Origin: Taiwanofungus camphoratus | Taxonomy: Eukaryota > Basidiomycota > Agaricomycetes > Polyporales > Taiwanofungaceae | DNA length: 64,000 nucleotides | Direction: 5' to 3' | Assembly: GCA_003999685.1 (NCBI GenBank) | Contig: CP021220.1 | Coordinates: 186,001 to 250,000 of the forward strand | Shown here: positions 37,106 to 47,840 of the stretch, piece by piece | How the letters are laid out: the number at the start of each line of letters is the position of its first letter | Position numbering within the stretch: position 1 is the stretch's first letter | Made by a program: the position numbers and the translations under genes | The notes under the pieces: generated by a model | The model's database searches: none | What the model was told of the DNA's origin: nothing | The model's input: the letters and a program-made list of their open reading frames with translations, nothing else

Positions 37106-37529
37106 TGTTGAATTCAGACAATATCACAAGGAGTTACACTCCAAGATATATGCAAGCAGAGATGACTTGCTGGGACAGAAGAGCTAGGGCAATAGCTAGA
37201 GTCCAATGTAAGTCACTAATATATTAACAAGAAAATATACAAGACATACCTAGAGTCCAATGTAAGTCACTGGAGATCCAGGACTGGGACTCTAGGGTTT
37301 ATATACATCTACAGTAAGGCTATGCAGTGCTACAGTAACTAGGATACTAAGGCTGTGTGCACTGCATGGCTGTGCAGATTGATATCAACAAGGCTGTACA
37401 GTGATTGTAACTAAGATGAGGCAGTGTCCATAGTAATTCTGTGTAGTGATGGTCTCTAAGGTAACTAAGCACAGCATTACAATGCAGTGCATTAGTCCGA
37501 TATTTTGACATGTAAGTCAGACTTCAACA
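37106..37529 (-). repeat. 5' LTR of Copia-A (424 bp)
   Basis: Same ends as the 3' LTR but 66 nt longer. The extra block reads GTATGT ... CCCTAG in the sense strand. A TATA-like TATATAAACCC lies upstream of it. Confidence 0.88.
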
Positions 37530-39277
37530 CTTTGTTAGATGGCTATTGATGCTGAAATATTGATTAGCTGCAGGCCAGCCTCCACAAGTGTCCCCACCTT
37601 GCATCTATGAGCCTAAAAGGCAAAGCTGACTCCTGCATCTTCTATGTTGATCAAAGCCTTGCTGGCTCTCAACAGTGCAAAGTACTTGGATGACCTTACC
37701 CCTGCTCATCAGGCCATTGTCAAGAGCATCTGGTATGATTGTGTGATGGCTGAGAGCTGTGCGATTCATCTCAAGGCTTACAACTGCACTAACTGGTTGT
37801 ACACCCACACCTCTTAATCTAAGTTTGCTTCTCCTTCCTCATCATTGTATTGCTGCCTCCTTCACTGATCCTGGTCCCTTCAGTGAGTCTGAACAAGATG
37901 ACAATGATGCCAAGGCCTTAGTTTAGAAGGATGGGGGGGAGGTTCATAGTTTGCCTTCACTCTTTTTCTGTGTTTGTCGCACCAATGTGCTATACCTCTT
38001 TGTCATGTTGATGAGCACAGACAATGGCTGAATCAAGAAAAGGGGTGACACTAGCAGGATTCAAACCTGCATCCTCTCAACTGATCTTTTGATGCTTTAG
38101 ACCATTAAACTATAGTGTCGATCAAACCTAACACTTGTTAGATGGATGTGGGTACAAACCACTGAAGGCTTTGAACTCCCCAGTCTTATCAACGTGTCCC
38201 TTCACTATGAGATGATCTCCATGTATGTATAATATCTGTATATAGCGGAAACATCTTAGTCCTTGAGAAGTCAGAACTTAAGCGCACAGCATAGTAAAAT
38301 AGAATAGAACAGAGGTGAAATAGAAGACTCAAAAGAAGAAATGCATATGTTTATGCTCAATAGATCATCACAGCCTTAAAGGGCATAAGGCTCCTTGTGC
38401 AATCTTCGCTCTGTTTGACGTTTTAGGAGTTTTAGAAACAATATTGTGACTTCATGAGTTGAATCACAGTAGAAGATAGAAGGCATTGTAAGTAAAGTTG
38501 TAGACATTCGTGACTTTGTAGCTAATAACTGAGTGGGAGATTGATGAGGAAAAGGATAATATGATGAAATGAAGGGTGAAAAGTAAATAGGACATAGCGG
38601 AATTTTAGCTAAAATCAAGGATATCATAGGTTGTCTTTATATTTCTTTATTGAGCTTCGGACAGAATAGAGTCAGAAATAGGAGAAGAAGGATATGATTC
38701 TAGATCTTCATTATCGCCTTAGATGGTAGACTGTTCTAATTTGTGAAGTTGTTCTGTTAATACATCCAGGAGTTCTGTAGAGAGGTCAAGGGCTTTTCAT
38801 GCTAAATAGAGGATGATTCAAAAGGCTGTTGTAGGCCTATTGAGTACTGAGCCATCTAATTCACAGAGGATGTAGGCACCACCTTTGTTCCTAGATACAA
38901 CAAGTAATGACCCAAGATAGTGAGGTTGCATCTTTCAATTTAGAGACTTTTCTATCTGTGTGTTGCGAACTAGCACTAAGTTGAAATTGTTATGGGGGTG
39001 TCTATGCCCATAAGTGACTACTGATAACAGTGGGTCATTGAGTAGTCAGACACGAAGTGTATATGAGAAGTCAGCCTGGCTGATGACAAGTGTATGCCTG
39101 AGTCTTCAACTGTTAGCCCAACGGTTTTGAGAGAGTTGCGGGCTAAGTTGTTGTCTAAGTCCTAGTGTAATCACAAGAATATAGATGATCTTAGAAGACC
39201 CATTGAATAGACAAAGGTATTGGGGCCTAAGCCCAGTTGTCAAATACAAGTGGTAATGATGTTACCAAAGTATGTGG
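37530..39277 (-). mobile_element. Gypsy-1 3' remnant in reverse orientation
   Basis: Reverse-oriented copy of the Gypsy-1 stretch from the integrase C-terminus (RNKGGAYILCELDGS on the minus strand near 38850-38900) through the antisense accessory frame, which therefore reads on the plus strand here (YLDDLTPAHQAIVKSIWYD at about 37680-37740). It is heavily decayed, CpG-poor and broken, and is interrupted on the right by a forward solo LTR. A ~200-bp insertion with a tRNA-like sequence lies inside it. Confidence 0.75.
38046..38119 (-). tRNA. tRNA-like sequence, degraded, anticodon not assignable
   Basis: On the minus strand a 74-nt block has a perfect 7-bp acceptor stem (GACACTA / TAGTGTC, discriminator A), an A box TAGTTTAATGG that fits the polymerase III consensus, and a perfect 5-bp T stem GCAGG/CCTGC with B-box-like GGTTTGAATCC (one C to T change). 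The anticodon stem is poor and the loop lacks U33, so I cannot name an anticodon. It could be a decayed tRNA gene or the head of a tRNA-derived SINE. The homologous Gypsy-1 copy lacks it. Confidence 0.4.
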
Positions 39278-41112
39278 TGATGAGTCCCATAGCCTCCTGG
39301 GCCCCAAATAGCGATTTTAGGAGCTTTCTAATCCCCTAACCAACTATCCTATGACTCTTCTACAGCCTACGACAGGTGGAATAGGTTTCTATAATATTCC
39401 TAACACCTCCTTTTCTTCCTAAACCCTTCTAACACCCTACGAAGTCCTGCAAAGTTACACGAGGTGCTATGAGGTTTTGAACGCTGGCCACAAAGTCCCT
39501 AACTCCTGCTAAGTCCACTATCGGACACTGCTGGCCCTCTCATACTGTTCTATTGGATCTAGGTCCCAGCTACTACGTCACTCATCCCGGGTTTAGCTAA
39601 GAAGTCTTAGCTAAGTCTCTCCTAGCTCTTGTGATTGCAGCCACCTCCAATAGGCTCTGAAACGGTCCGAAGTTCGGGAGGCTGGACTTAGGAAGCCTTG
39701 CGCACCCCATGGGTCTCGGATTCTATGCCATAAGGTCCTCCTATGGTGCATCCATATGATCCTCCACCCATTTAGGACACCTCCTACCCTGATTAGGCCA
39801 AGTCCTGCTGCTAGAAACTTTGTACACTCTTAGCCCACTAAGATAGTTGATCACAGCGCATGGCTGCTCTCGGATAGTCATCCCGCCCTCGTGAATGAAC
39901 TTGGTCACCTTTTTACCGTACGTAGTTTCCCTATTTCAGTTCCTATTTAGTTCCTATCCTCCTCATGTTCACTTCGGAGCCCATGCGCTGTAGTACACAT
40001 TTTGGACTCATAAGGATCACTTCACGCAAGAATAGTTCACCTCACACTCCCCTATTTAGTCAGAGGTAGTTTACTATGTACGAGAGAGACTCCTCAGTGC
40101 ACACTTCTCCCTCCAGAATACAAGTTCCCCTGTAGCTCCGATCTCAGAGGAGTGCCACGAGTACAACCTTAGGAATGGTCCTAAGCCTCTAAGTCTCCAC
40201 CCCAGCTCTGTTTCAGTATCTTTGAACTATGTCTACGCTCGCAATATATCTACAAACCACGTCTACACTTCCTGAACTACGCACTACAATGTACGAAGTC
40301 GCTGTGACTTCACATCCTTCAGCACCTCTTATAGCACCTATTTGGTGGGCCTCCGCCTTAGTTATACCCTTAGGCTCATGTTGTGTCATCCCTATGTCCT
40401 ACGAATAGCCCTACGACTCTACAGCACCTATTTGGTGGGCCTCCGCCTTAGTTATACCCTTAGGCTCACGTTGTGTCATCCCTATGTCCTACGAATAGCC
40501 CTACGACTCTACTATAGCCTTCATTTCAGGTTATAGTACATCTCCCTACGCCTTCGAACTCCCCGATCTACACCTCAAAGTCATCAGACACTTCGGAGCT
40601 TCCAGCAACCTCGTTCTCCCATTCCTATTCCAAGTATTAGCTCTCTGAACCATCCGACCTCTTCTACAGGTCTCCTACGCTAGCCAAATCTCGCCCACCT
40701 CGCTCTAACAAGCCTCGAAGCCTTACGCCCTTTAGCTAACTCTAGTTAAAGACTTCGCAGCAGTCTCATACCCTCTGCCGCTTAGTTGAAGCTATATTCC
40801 ATTGGCTTATTGCTCTCTAACTCCATACAGCCTACGAAGTCAGCTCATGCACTTTAGCTAAAAACTTTGAAGGACTTCACAGAACTTCGAAGGACTTTGC
40901 GCACTTTGGAGGGCCTCGCAAGGCCTTAGGGATCGTATAGCACTTAGGAACAAGATCCTGTTGTGTAGGACCCTTGACCCCTTACTCCCTCATTTATAAA
41001 AACAAGGCATACAGGTTGTAGCTCCTCCCCTCACATCCCCACAGTTCACACACTATCTCCTAGCCACGTTGCAGAGCACTCCCTAGGTACCAGGGTCCCC
41101 TAGGTCATATCA
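39278..41112 (+). repeat. Solo Gypsy-1 LTR with 4-bp target duplication
   Basis: TGATGAGTCC ... CATATCA, 1,835 bp, flanked by GTGG (39274-39277 and 41113-41116). Inserted in the reversed Gypsy-1 remnant. It is longer than the other copies mainly because of an internal 90-bp tandem duplication. Confidence 0.87.
40333..40512 (+). repeat. 90-bp tandem duplication inside the solo LTR
   Basis: Two near-identical 90-bp units beginning AGCACCTATTTGGTGGGCC (at 40333 and 40423). The other LTR copies have one unit here. Confidence 0.8.
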
Positions 41113-41219
41113 GTGGTGTAACTAAGGAGAACAAGATTGGGATACTCTGCAGTAAGCTAACCTCTTAAGTACTACAGTGGGTTTAGGGCAAGTCAGCCCT
41201 CACCCTCACAGATATCAGT

Positions 41220-41643
41220 TGTTGAAGTCTGACTTACATGTCAAAATATCGGACTAATGCACTGCATTGTAATGCTGTGCTTAGTTACCTTAGAGACCAT
41301 CACTACACAGCATTACTATGGACACTGCCTCATTATAGTTACAATCACTGTACAGCCTTGTTGATATCAATCTGCACAGCCATGCAGTGCACACAGCCTT
41401 AGTATCCTAGTTACTGTAGCACTGCATAGCCTTACTGTAGATGTATATAAACCCTAGAGTCCCAGTCCTGGATCTCCAGTGACTTACATTGGACTCTAGG
41501 TATGTCTTGTATATTTTCTTGTTAATATATTAGTGACTTACATTGGACTCTAGCTATTGCCCTAGCTCTTCTGTCCCAGCAAGTCATCTCTGCTTGCATA
41601 TATCTTGGAGTGTAACTCCTTGTGATATTGTCTGAATTCAACA
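41220..41643 (+). repeat. 5' LTR of Copia-B (424 bp)
   Basis: TGTTGAAGTC ... AATTCAACA. It contains the 66-nt GTATGT...CCCTAG block and two substitutions relative to the other LTRs (CAGCATTAC for CAGAATTAC, CATTATAG for CATCTTAG). Confidence 0.9.
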
Positions 41644-41657
41644 GGTTATGAGCCCTG
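41644..41657 (+). other. Primer-binding site matching the initiator-tRNA anticodon arm
   Basis: GGTTATGAGCCCTG directly abuts the 5' LTR. Its reverse complement, CAGGGCTCATAACC, is the anticodon stem-loop of eukaryotic initiator methionine tRNA (CAU anticodon). Priming by an internal tRNA half is known for Copia-type elements. Same site in Copia-A. Confidence 0.75.
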
Positions 41658-41792
41658 TACTGTGAACCTGGTCCATTACTTACTTTTACTTACTGTACTC
41701 TTCTACCCTCTCTTACAAGAGGCAGATTGAAAGTGACAGTCAGGGCATAGACCCAGTCACTATATCCCCCTAAGCACATAGCCACTAGATCC

Positions 41793-42107
41793 TGTCACAA
41801 TAATGTGCTCTGCCACAGTCCCTTGGTCAAGCTGGAGTGCTGCCGGACTTGGAGTGGCCACAGTAGACTGTGGGCCACTTACATCATTAGTGGCGGAGCT
41901 ATTGGATTGGAGTTGAACACAGGCCACATTAGTTTTGTGGCTGGGTCATATGTTTGTATTGTTCCCTTTTTGATGGACTCTATTGTTCTGTGGTGGAGCC
42001 CTTTGTTCTCACCAGCATAAATAGTGCCCTGTAGTCTGGAGTAGCCCCCATCTCTGTGGCTTACTTCGGACTCCAGGTATGTAGTAGAGTACATTATTTG
42101 AATATAT
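41793..42107 (+). repeat. Segment S inside the Copia-B leader (copy 3)
   Basis: Begins TGTCACAATAATG and ends in TTTGAATATAT. A 315-bp piece of a related Copia LTR, giving the leader an internal LTR-derived sequence. Confidence 0.75.
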
Positions 42108-42318
42108 GCTCAACTGCGAACTGGACTAGAATCTGGGGCTCCTAGTTATCATACTAGTTGTATAGCAGTACTTTACTATACTACCTGGACCAAGGTTCAA
42201 CTTCCTCCCCTCTGGTGGTTGTGTTCAAAGGCCCACACTTGGCTAAGTGTGTGAGAGTATTCACTTGCACACCACTACGGACTTCAAATCAGACAATACA
42301 CACCCATTATACTCCATC

Positions 42319-45300
42319 ATGTCCAACTCACTTCCTACCTTCTCTAAACTCAACTCCTCCAATTATCCCACCTGGAAAGGAGAGATGATGGCTGCACTTC
42401 GCTCTGCAGGTCTATGGCGCATTGTCTCAGGCACCTCTAAAATGCCCACTGCCAGTACACCTATCAAACCTGAAGAAATCAAGGCCAGAGAGGATTGGGA
42501 GCTTAAAGTGGACAAAGCAGCTGGATGGCTCTATCTCATGATTGAGCAAGATCAAAGGGTTCATCTTGATGGGATATCTGATGATCCTGTTAAGATATGG
42601 GCTGCTCTTGCAGATGCTCATCAGCAAAAGCGTCCTGGGGCCAGATTCAATGCTTATGATGACTTGTTCTCCATCAGAAAGCATGACAATGAATCTCTCC
42701 AAATGCTGATGAACAGGGTCAATGCTACTATGCAAGGCATCCAGAACCTCAGACCAGACAAGTTCACTCTGGATCAGCTGGATGAAGAGCTTACATCCAT
42801 GGCCATGATTTGTGCTCTGCCAGAGGAGTACTCTGCCTTCACCTCCAACCTGCTTCTGCAGAATGATCTCTCTAAATCAAAGGTTCAAGCTGCCTTTATT
42901 ACTGAAGAGAATCAGAGGCATCATCAGTCCACAGTCTCCAGTGACCAAGCCTTATCCACAACTACCACTGTTCACTGTGAATTCTGTGGTATCAAAGGTC
43001 ATACCAGGGACAAGTGCTTTGCTTATCAGAAGGCACAAAAAGAGACAAAGGACAGGGTACAGGCACGCAAAGGCCATGGGAAGCGCTATCAGGCCAACCA
43101 GGCTCAGGACAGTACCAAGACCACAGACACTGCTGCAGTTGTTACTGAAACTGCTGGAAATGCAAGTCTCAATTCTGATCTCAATCCACCACTTCAGCTT
43201 GATGCTAACTTCAACTGGAATGCAGACACAGGTGCCACTTCTCATATGACACCCCATCGCCATTGGCTGCGCAATTATAAGCCTCTGCAAATTCCTATAA
43301 AGTTGGCAGACAACACCATTGTCTACTCAGCTGGAGTTGGATCTGTGGTATTTAAACCAGTCATAAAGGGCAGAGAGGTCAGAGCTGTAGAATTCCAAAG
43401 AGTGTTGCATGTTCCCAGACTGAGAAACAACCTGCTCTCATGTCTGTATTTAACTAGAAAGAAGGGCTTTCAAATCCATATCTATTCTGATTCAATGCAT
43501 GGTGGCAAAAGCATATTCATTGCATCCATTGATGATAACAATGCTGCCTATCTGGATGGAGTCACAGAAGCCTCTCTTGAACATGCTCAACTGTCTGCCA
43601 CTCTTTCTTTAGATCTGAACCTCTGGCATCGTCGTCTTGCACACCACAGTTATGCTGATGTTCAGAAAATGATCAAGGAAGATCTGGTCACTGGTCTTGT
43701 CCTGGAGTCCAAGCAGCAGCCAGATCCTATCTGTGAGCCATGCCTTGCTGGAAAAATGCATGCCAATTCATTCCCATCTTCTCTACAAGAGGTTCAAGGC
43801 TTATGCTGAAAATCATCTGAATGTCAAAATCAAGGCACTTCAGGATGATAAGGGAGGGGAATACATGTCCCATGCATTCATCAAGTACACAGATGATGCT
43901 GGGATTGTACACAGGCATACCACCAGAAATAGGCCTCAGCAGAATGGTGTAGCAGAGAGAGCTAATAGGGTCATGCAGGATGACTGTTCAGCCATGCTTG
44001 CAGAAGCTAAGCTGCCACTTTCATTTTGGGGACAATGTCTTGCCTCTATGGTGCATGTATGGAATCGCCTTTCTACCTCTGCAGTTAAAGGAGCCACCCC
44101 ATTTGAATTGTGGTTTAAGTGCAAGCCAGATGTCAGTCATCTCAGAGTATGGGGGTGTACTGCCTATGTCCATATACAGAAGGATCAGAGATCAGCTCTT
44201 GGACCTCATATGCAGAAGTGTGTCTTTATTGGATATCCTGATGGTTATAAGGGATGGAAGTTTTATAATCCCACCACCAAAAAGACCATTATTTCAGAGC
44301 GAGCTGACTTTGATGAGCGCTACTTTCCTGATCTGAAGCACACTTCTTCTATCCATCCTCCTGCTGCTGCTGTTGCTCCTGAATCTGTCCCTGTACCGGA
44401 TTTTGGGGGGGATAATGATCCTGCACCTGTTGATGCAGCTCCTGTTCCAAATCCACTTCAGGTACCAGTTGCACCACCTCCAAATGCACCCATAGTAGCT
44501 CAAAGTCCTTCACCATCTCCTGCTCCTTCTGCTCCCACTGCATCTCCTGATCCTGCACCTCAGACTTTCAATGATGATAGGCCCATTGCTCTTAGACGTA
44601 CACCTCGTAATGTACGTCCTCCAACCAACTGGTGGGTCATCAGAGAACCTACTCCAGCTGTAAAGGAGGAGAGCAGTGAAGATGAGCTTGATGTCATAGA
44701 TGCAGATGCTGATTTTGTGGAGGTTCAATTTGCTGGTCTATCTGCTGGTGCAGACCCTCATACCTTTAAACAGGCAATGAGTGGTCCTGATGCCAAACAC
44801 TGGTATGATGCTGCAAATCAGGAGATCATGGCATTGGTGGGCAATCACACTTGGGACATTGTAGAGCTTCCTCCTGGAAAGAAGGTCATTGGTTCTGGCT
44901 GGGTCTTCAAAATTAAGCGCAATGCAGATGGCTCTATTGAGCGCTACAAAGGCAGAGTGGTTGCAAAAGGATATAGTCAGAGACCTGGATTTGATTACAC
45001 TGAGGGTCTTTGCACCCACATTCAGGCTTGCATCCCTGCGACTTATTCTTGCTCTTGCTGCCATTGAAGACCTAGAACTGCGCTCTGTAGATATCTCCTC
45101 TGCCTTTCTAAATGGAGACCTTGATGAGGAGATCTATATGAAGCAACCAGAGGGCTTTCATGAAGGAGAACCTAGTCATGTCTGTCATCTCAGAAGACCC
45201 ATCTATGGACTGAAGCAAGCCCCTCGTCAGTGGAACAAGAAACTCCGTGCTACTCTTGAAAGCATGAGCTTCAAATGTCTCTACTCTGACAGAAGTGTCT

Positions 45301-46349
45301 ATCTGTATGTCAAGGATGATGTGCGCATCATTGTGCCAGTCTTTGTGGATGACATGACCATTGCCACCAAGTCTGTTGCTGCAGCTGACAATGTGGTCAA
45401 GCAGTTGTCCCAGCACTTTAAACTTTGGGATTTAGGGCCTACTACATTTCTATTGGGTATAGAGATCACCAGGGATCGCTCAGAGCGCTCATTGTCACTG
45501 TGTCAGCATCAGTACATTATAGACATGCTAGAGCGCTTCAATCTGTCAGACTGCAAACCAGTCAAGACTCCCATGACACCTGGTCTTGTACTCACAAAGG
45601 AGATGGATGCCCAGTCTCAATAGGACATTGAATTTATGCACAATGTTCCTTATCTCAGTGCTGTTGGTGCACTCATGTACTTGGCCATCACCACTCATCC
45701 TGACATCCAGTTTGCTGTGTCCTTCTTGGCACGCTTCAACTCCAATCCTGGACCTGCTCATTGGAATGCTGTAAAGCACGTGTTTCGGTACTTGCAGGGC
45801 AGCAAAGATTTCAAGCTGACTTACAAACCTGACTCTGCACAGGAGATGTTTGTCACTTACTCAGATGCTGCTCATGCAGATTGTAGAAACACTGGTCGGT
45901 CAACTGGAGGATATGTAGTCAAGGTTGGGACTGGGGCTATCAGCTGGAGCAGTAAATTGCAGGGCATTGTCACACTCTCCACCACTGAAGCAGAGTACAT
46001 TGCAGCTGTTGAGGCTGGCAAGGAGATTCTGTGGATGCGCAATATCCTTACTGAGTTTGGCTACACCATAGACATGCCCTCCACCCTCTATATTGATAAT
46101 CAGTCATCTCTGAGTGTGACCAAGAATCCAGAGCATCATGGACGAATGAAGCACTTGGATCTTCGATTCTATTGGCTCAGGGACACTGTAGAAACTGGCA
46201 TTATTACTACTGAGTACATGCCCACCAAGCTTATGGTTGCTGATGTGTTGACCAAAGCACTCGCAATACCTCAACTTGTGTGGTGCAGGCAGATGATGGG
46301 GGTGCATGGAGTAGTTGAGTCAGATGATGCCACAACTGAATCTGCATAG
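42319..46349 (+). pseudogene. Copia-B gag-pol (fossil)
   Basis: Mirror of the Copia-A gag-pol with the same domain order and motifs: CCHC knuckle (~42975-43020), DTGA protease (~43225), pre-integrase HHCC region (~43620-43760), integrase (~43840-44000), a Pro/Ala-rich linker (~44340-44560), RT with FLNGDLDEEIYMKQPEGF and FVDDMTIA (~45090-45370), and RNase H with STTEAEYIAAVEAGKE (~45980). About three interruptions, the same as in Copia-A. Confidence 0.85.
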
Positions 46350-46445
46350 TTGAGAGTCACGTGACCTTCAAAGTCCACCTCAGCAGTTACCGAACAGGGC
46401 TGTCTTGACACGTCACAGTCTTGCATCTCTTCTCAAACAACCATT

Positions 46446-46823
46446 ATGTTACCAACCAGCAGCATCGTCATCATTGCACTGGTCTCAATAGGCTTTATTG
46501 CCTTTCTGGTCTTCTGCATCTGGACCACCTATAAAATCTTTTCTACCAACTCATCCTCTGTTCAAGACATTGAACTTCAGACCATGCCGAATGACCTTTA
46601 CTCCACCTCATCACACATAGGCACCCCTATTCAATTTGCACATGTTTTGGCAGCCATTCAGCTTGACAGTCAGTGTCGGTCATCTGCTGATGTAATCCAA
46701 GTCCCACCTGTGGCCTTCCATCATGCACAAGCATCTGGGTCAGTCAGACGGTTTGAGGCAGAGGTTGATGAGTTGCTGGAAAGGATTAGTGTGATTGAGA
46801 AGGAGGAGGGGGACTGGAACTAA
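46446..46823 (+). pseudogene. Small membrane-protein frame downstream of Copia-B RNase H
   Basis: Its 125-residue translation is identical to the frame at 31926-32303: one N-terminal membrane segment and a polar tail. It lies between RNase H and the purine tract, the position used by extra frames in some plant and fungal LTR elements. No known family recognised. Confidence 0.55.
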
Positions 46824-46889
46824 ATACTATGGACTTATGCCGTTTGTAATTGATTTTCAATTATTGTGACATGTCAGATCAGGGGGGTG

Positions 46890-47247
46890 TGTTGAAGTCT
46901 GACTTACATGTCAAAATATCGGACTAATGCACTGCATTGTAATGCTGTGCTTAGTTACCTTAGAGACCATCACTACACAGAATTACTATGGACACTGCCT
47001 CATCTTAGTTACAATCACTGTACAGCCTTGTTGATATCAATCTGCACAGCCATGCAGTGCACACAGCCTTAGTATCCTAGTTACTGTAGCACTGCATAGC
47101 CTTACTGTAGATGCATATAAACCCTAGAGTCCCAGTCCTGGATCTCCAGTGACTTACATTGGACTCTAGCTCTTCTGTCCCAGCAAGTCATCTCTGCTTG
47201 CATATATCTTGGAGTGTAACTCCTTGTGATATTGTCTGAACTCAACA
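46890..47247 (+). repeat. 3' LTR of Copia-B (358 bp)
   Basis: TGTTGAAGTC ... ACTCAACA. Lacks the 66-nt block; otherwise matches the 5' LTR closely. Confidence 0.9.
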
Positions 47248-47840
47248 TATATCTATGCCCAGTTTAGCCTACAATTTATTTAAACTCATATTGTTTGACT
47301 TTTCAGGTCAACAATAACTATGCCATTAACTTCTACATATCCCATTATACTATACCTTATTGTTTTAGAATTTTTATTGTCTTAAAATTCCCATATTTTT
47401 AGTATATAAAGGCCAGTTTCAGCAGCAAAAAAAAGAAAAAGAGATTTTCAGTTCTGAATCCCATCTCAGACAGTCTTTGAGATTACTTAGTATAAGTTTC
47501 AGCTAGAAGTACATAAGGATTGTACTAGCTTGAATAAAGTCATTGTTACCCTCTAATAGTGTAATCTACTGTTTGAAAGTCATGAGTATTTGTCAACATC
47601 TATCATAGCTATTAGCTTCTCAAAGTGTGATTTACTGCTTGAAAGTTACATATACTTGTCAGCATCTATCACTGCTTTGACCTTTTGATTAAGGTTACCT
47701 AAATAACTCTTTTCCCTTTAAAGAACTAACTAATAATCTATATCAGTCTATCAGAACAACTGAAAAACATCTAACTTGGATCAGATCCAGTTATCTCAGG
47801 TAAGAGTGATTATTTCTATTTCGTCACACTTATGCATGTC
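47248..47840. other. AT-rich LTR-like stretch, unclassified
   Basis: No coding. A TATA box (GTATATAAAGGCC, ~47401) is followed by an A-rich run and by a pair of diverged ~62-bp direct repeats (GTGTAATCTACTGTTTGAAAG near 47560 and GTGTGATTTACTGCTTGAAAG near 47625). The layout resembles an LTR of an unrecognised family, but no second copy is in the window. Confidence 0.35.

Larger units (their letters stand above)
31502..37529 (-). mobile_element. Copia-A, Ty1/Copia retrotransposon (minus orientation, broken)
   Basis: A 6,028-bp Ty1/Copia element on the minus strand, the same length as and almost identical to Copia-B at 41220-47247. Order in the element: 5' LTR (37106-37529), leader with an internal initiator-tRNA primer site, segment S (36642-36956), gag, protease, integrase, reverse transcriptase, RNase H, a small membrane-protein frame (31926-32303), a purine tract and the 3' LTR (31502-31859). 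The pol reading is interrupted at about three points, so it is a fossil although young-looking. No 5-bp target duplication is found at its ends. Confidence 0.88.
41220..47247 (+). mobile_element. Copia-B, Ty1/Copia retrotransposon (plus orientation, broken)
   Basis: Second 6,028-bp copy, the reverse complement of Copia-A with only a few differences that I can see. 5' LTR 41220-41643, primer site GGTTATGAGCCCTG from 41644, segment S 41793-42107, gag ATG at 42319, pol to about 46350, membrane-protein frame 46446-46823, purine tract AGGGGGGTG, 3' LTR 46890-47247. It shares the interruptions of Copia-A (about three). No target duplication: TCAGT on the left, TATAT on the right. 41113-41219, just before it, looks like more of the reversed Gypsy-1 remnant. 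Confidence 0.88.

Noticed and set aside
38046-38119. Calling a functional tRNA with a named anticodon
   Set aside because: The anticodon stem does not pair well and U33 is absent, so only a tRNA-like label is supported.
46446-46823. Calling the Copia membrane-protein frame an envelope gene
   Set aside because: Only one hydrophobic segment, 125 residues, no signal-peptide cleavage pattern, fusion peptide or glycosylation cluster.
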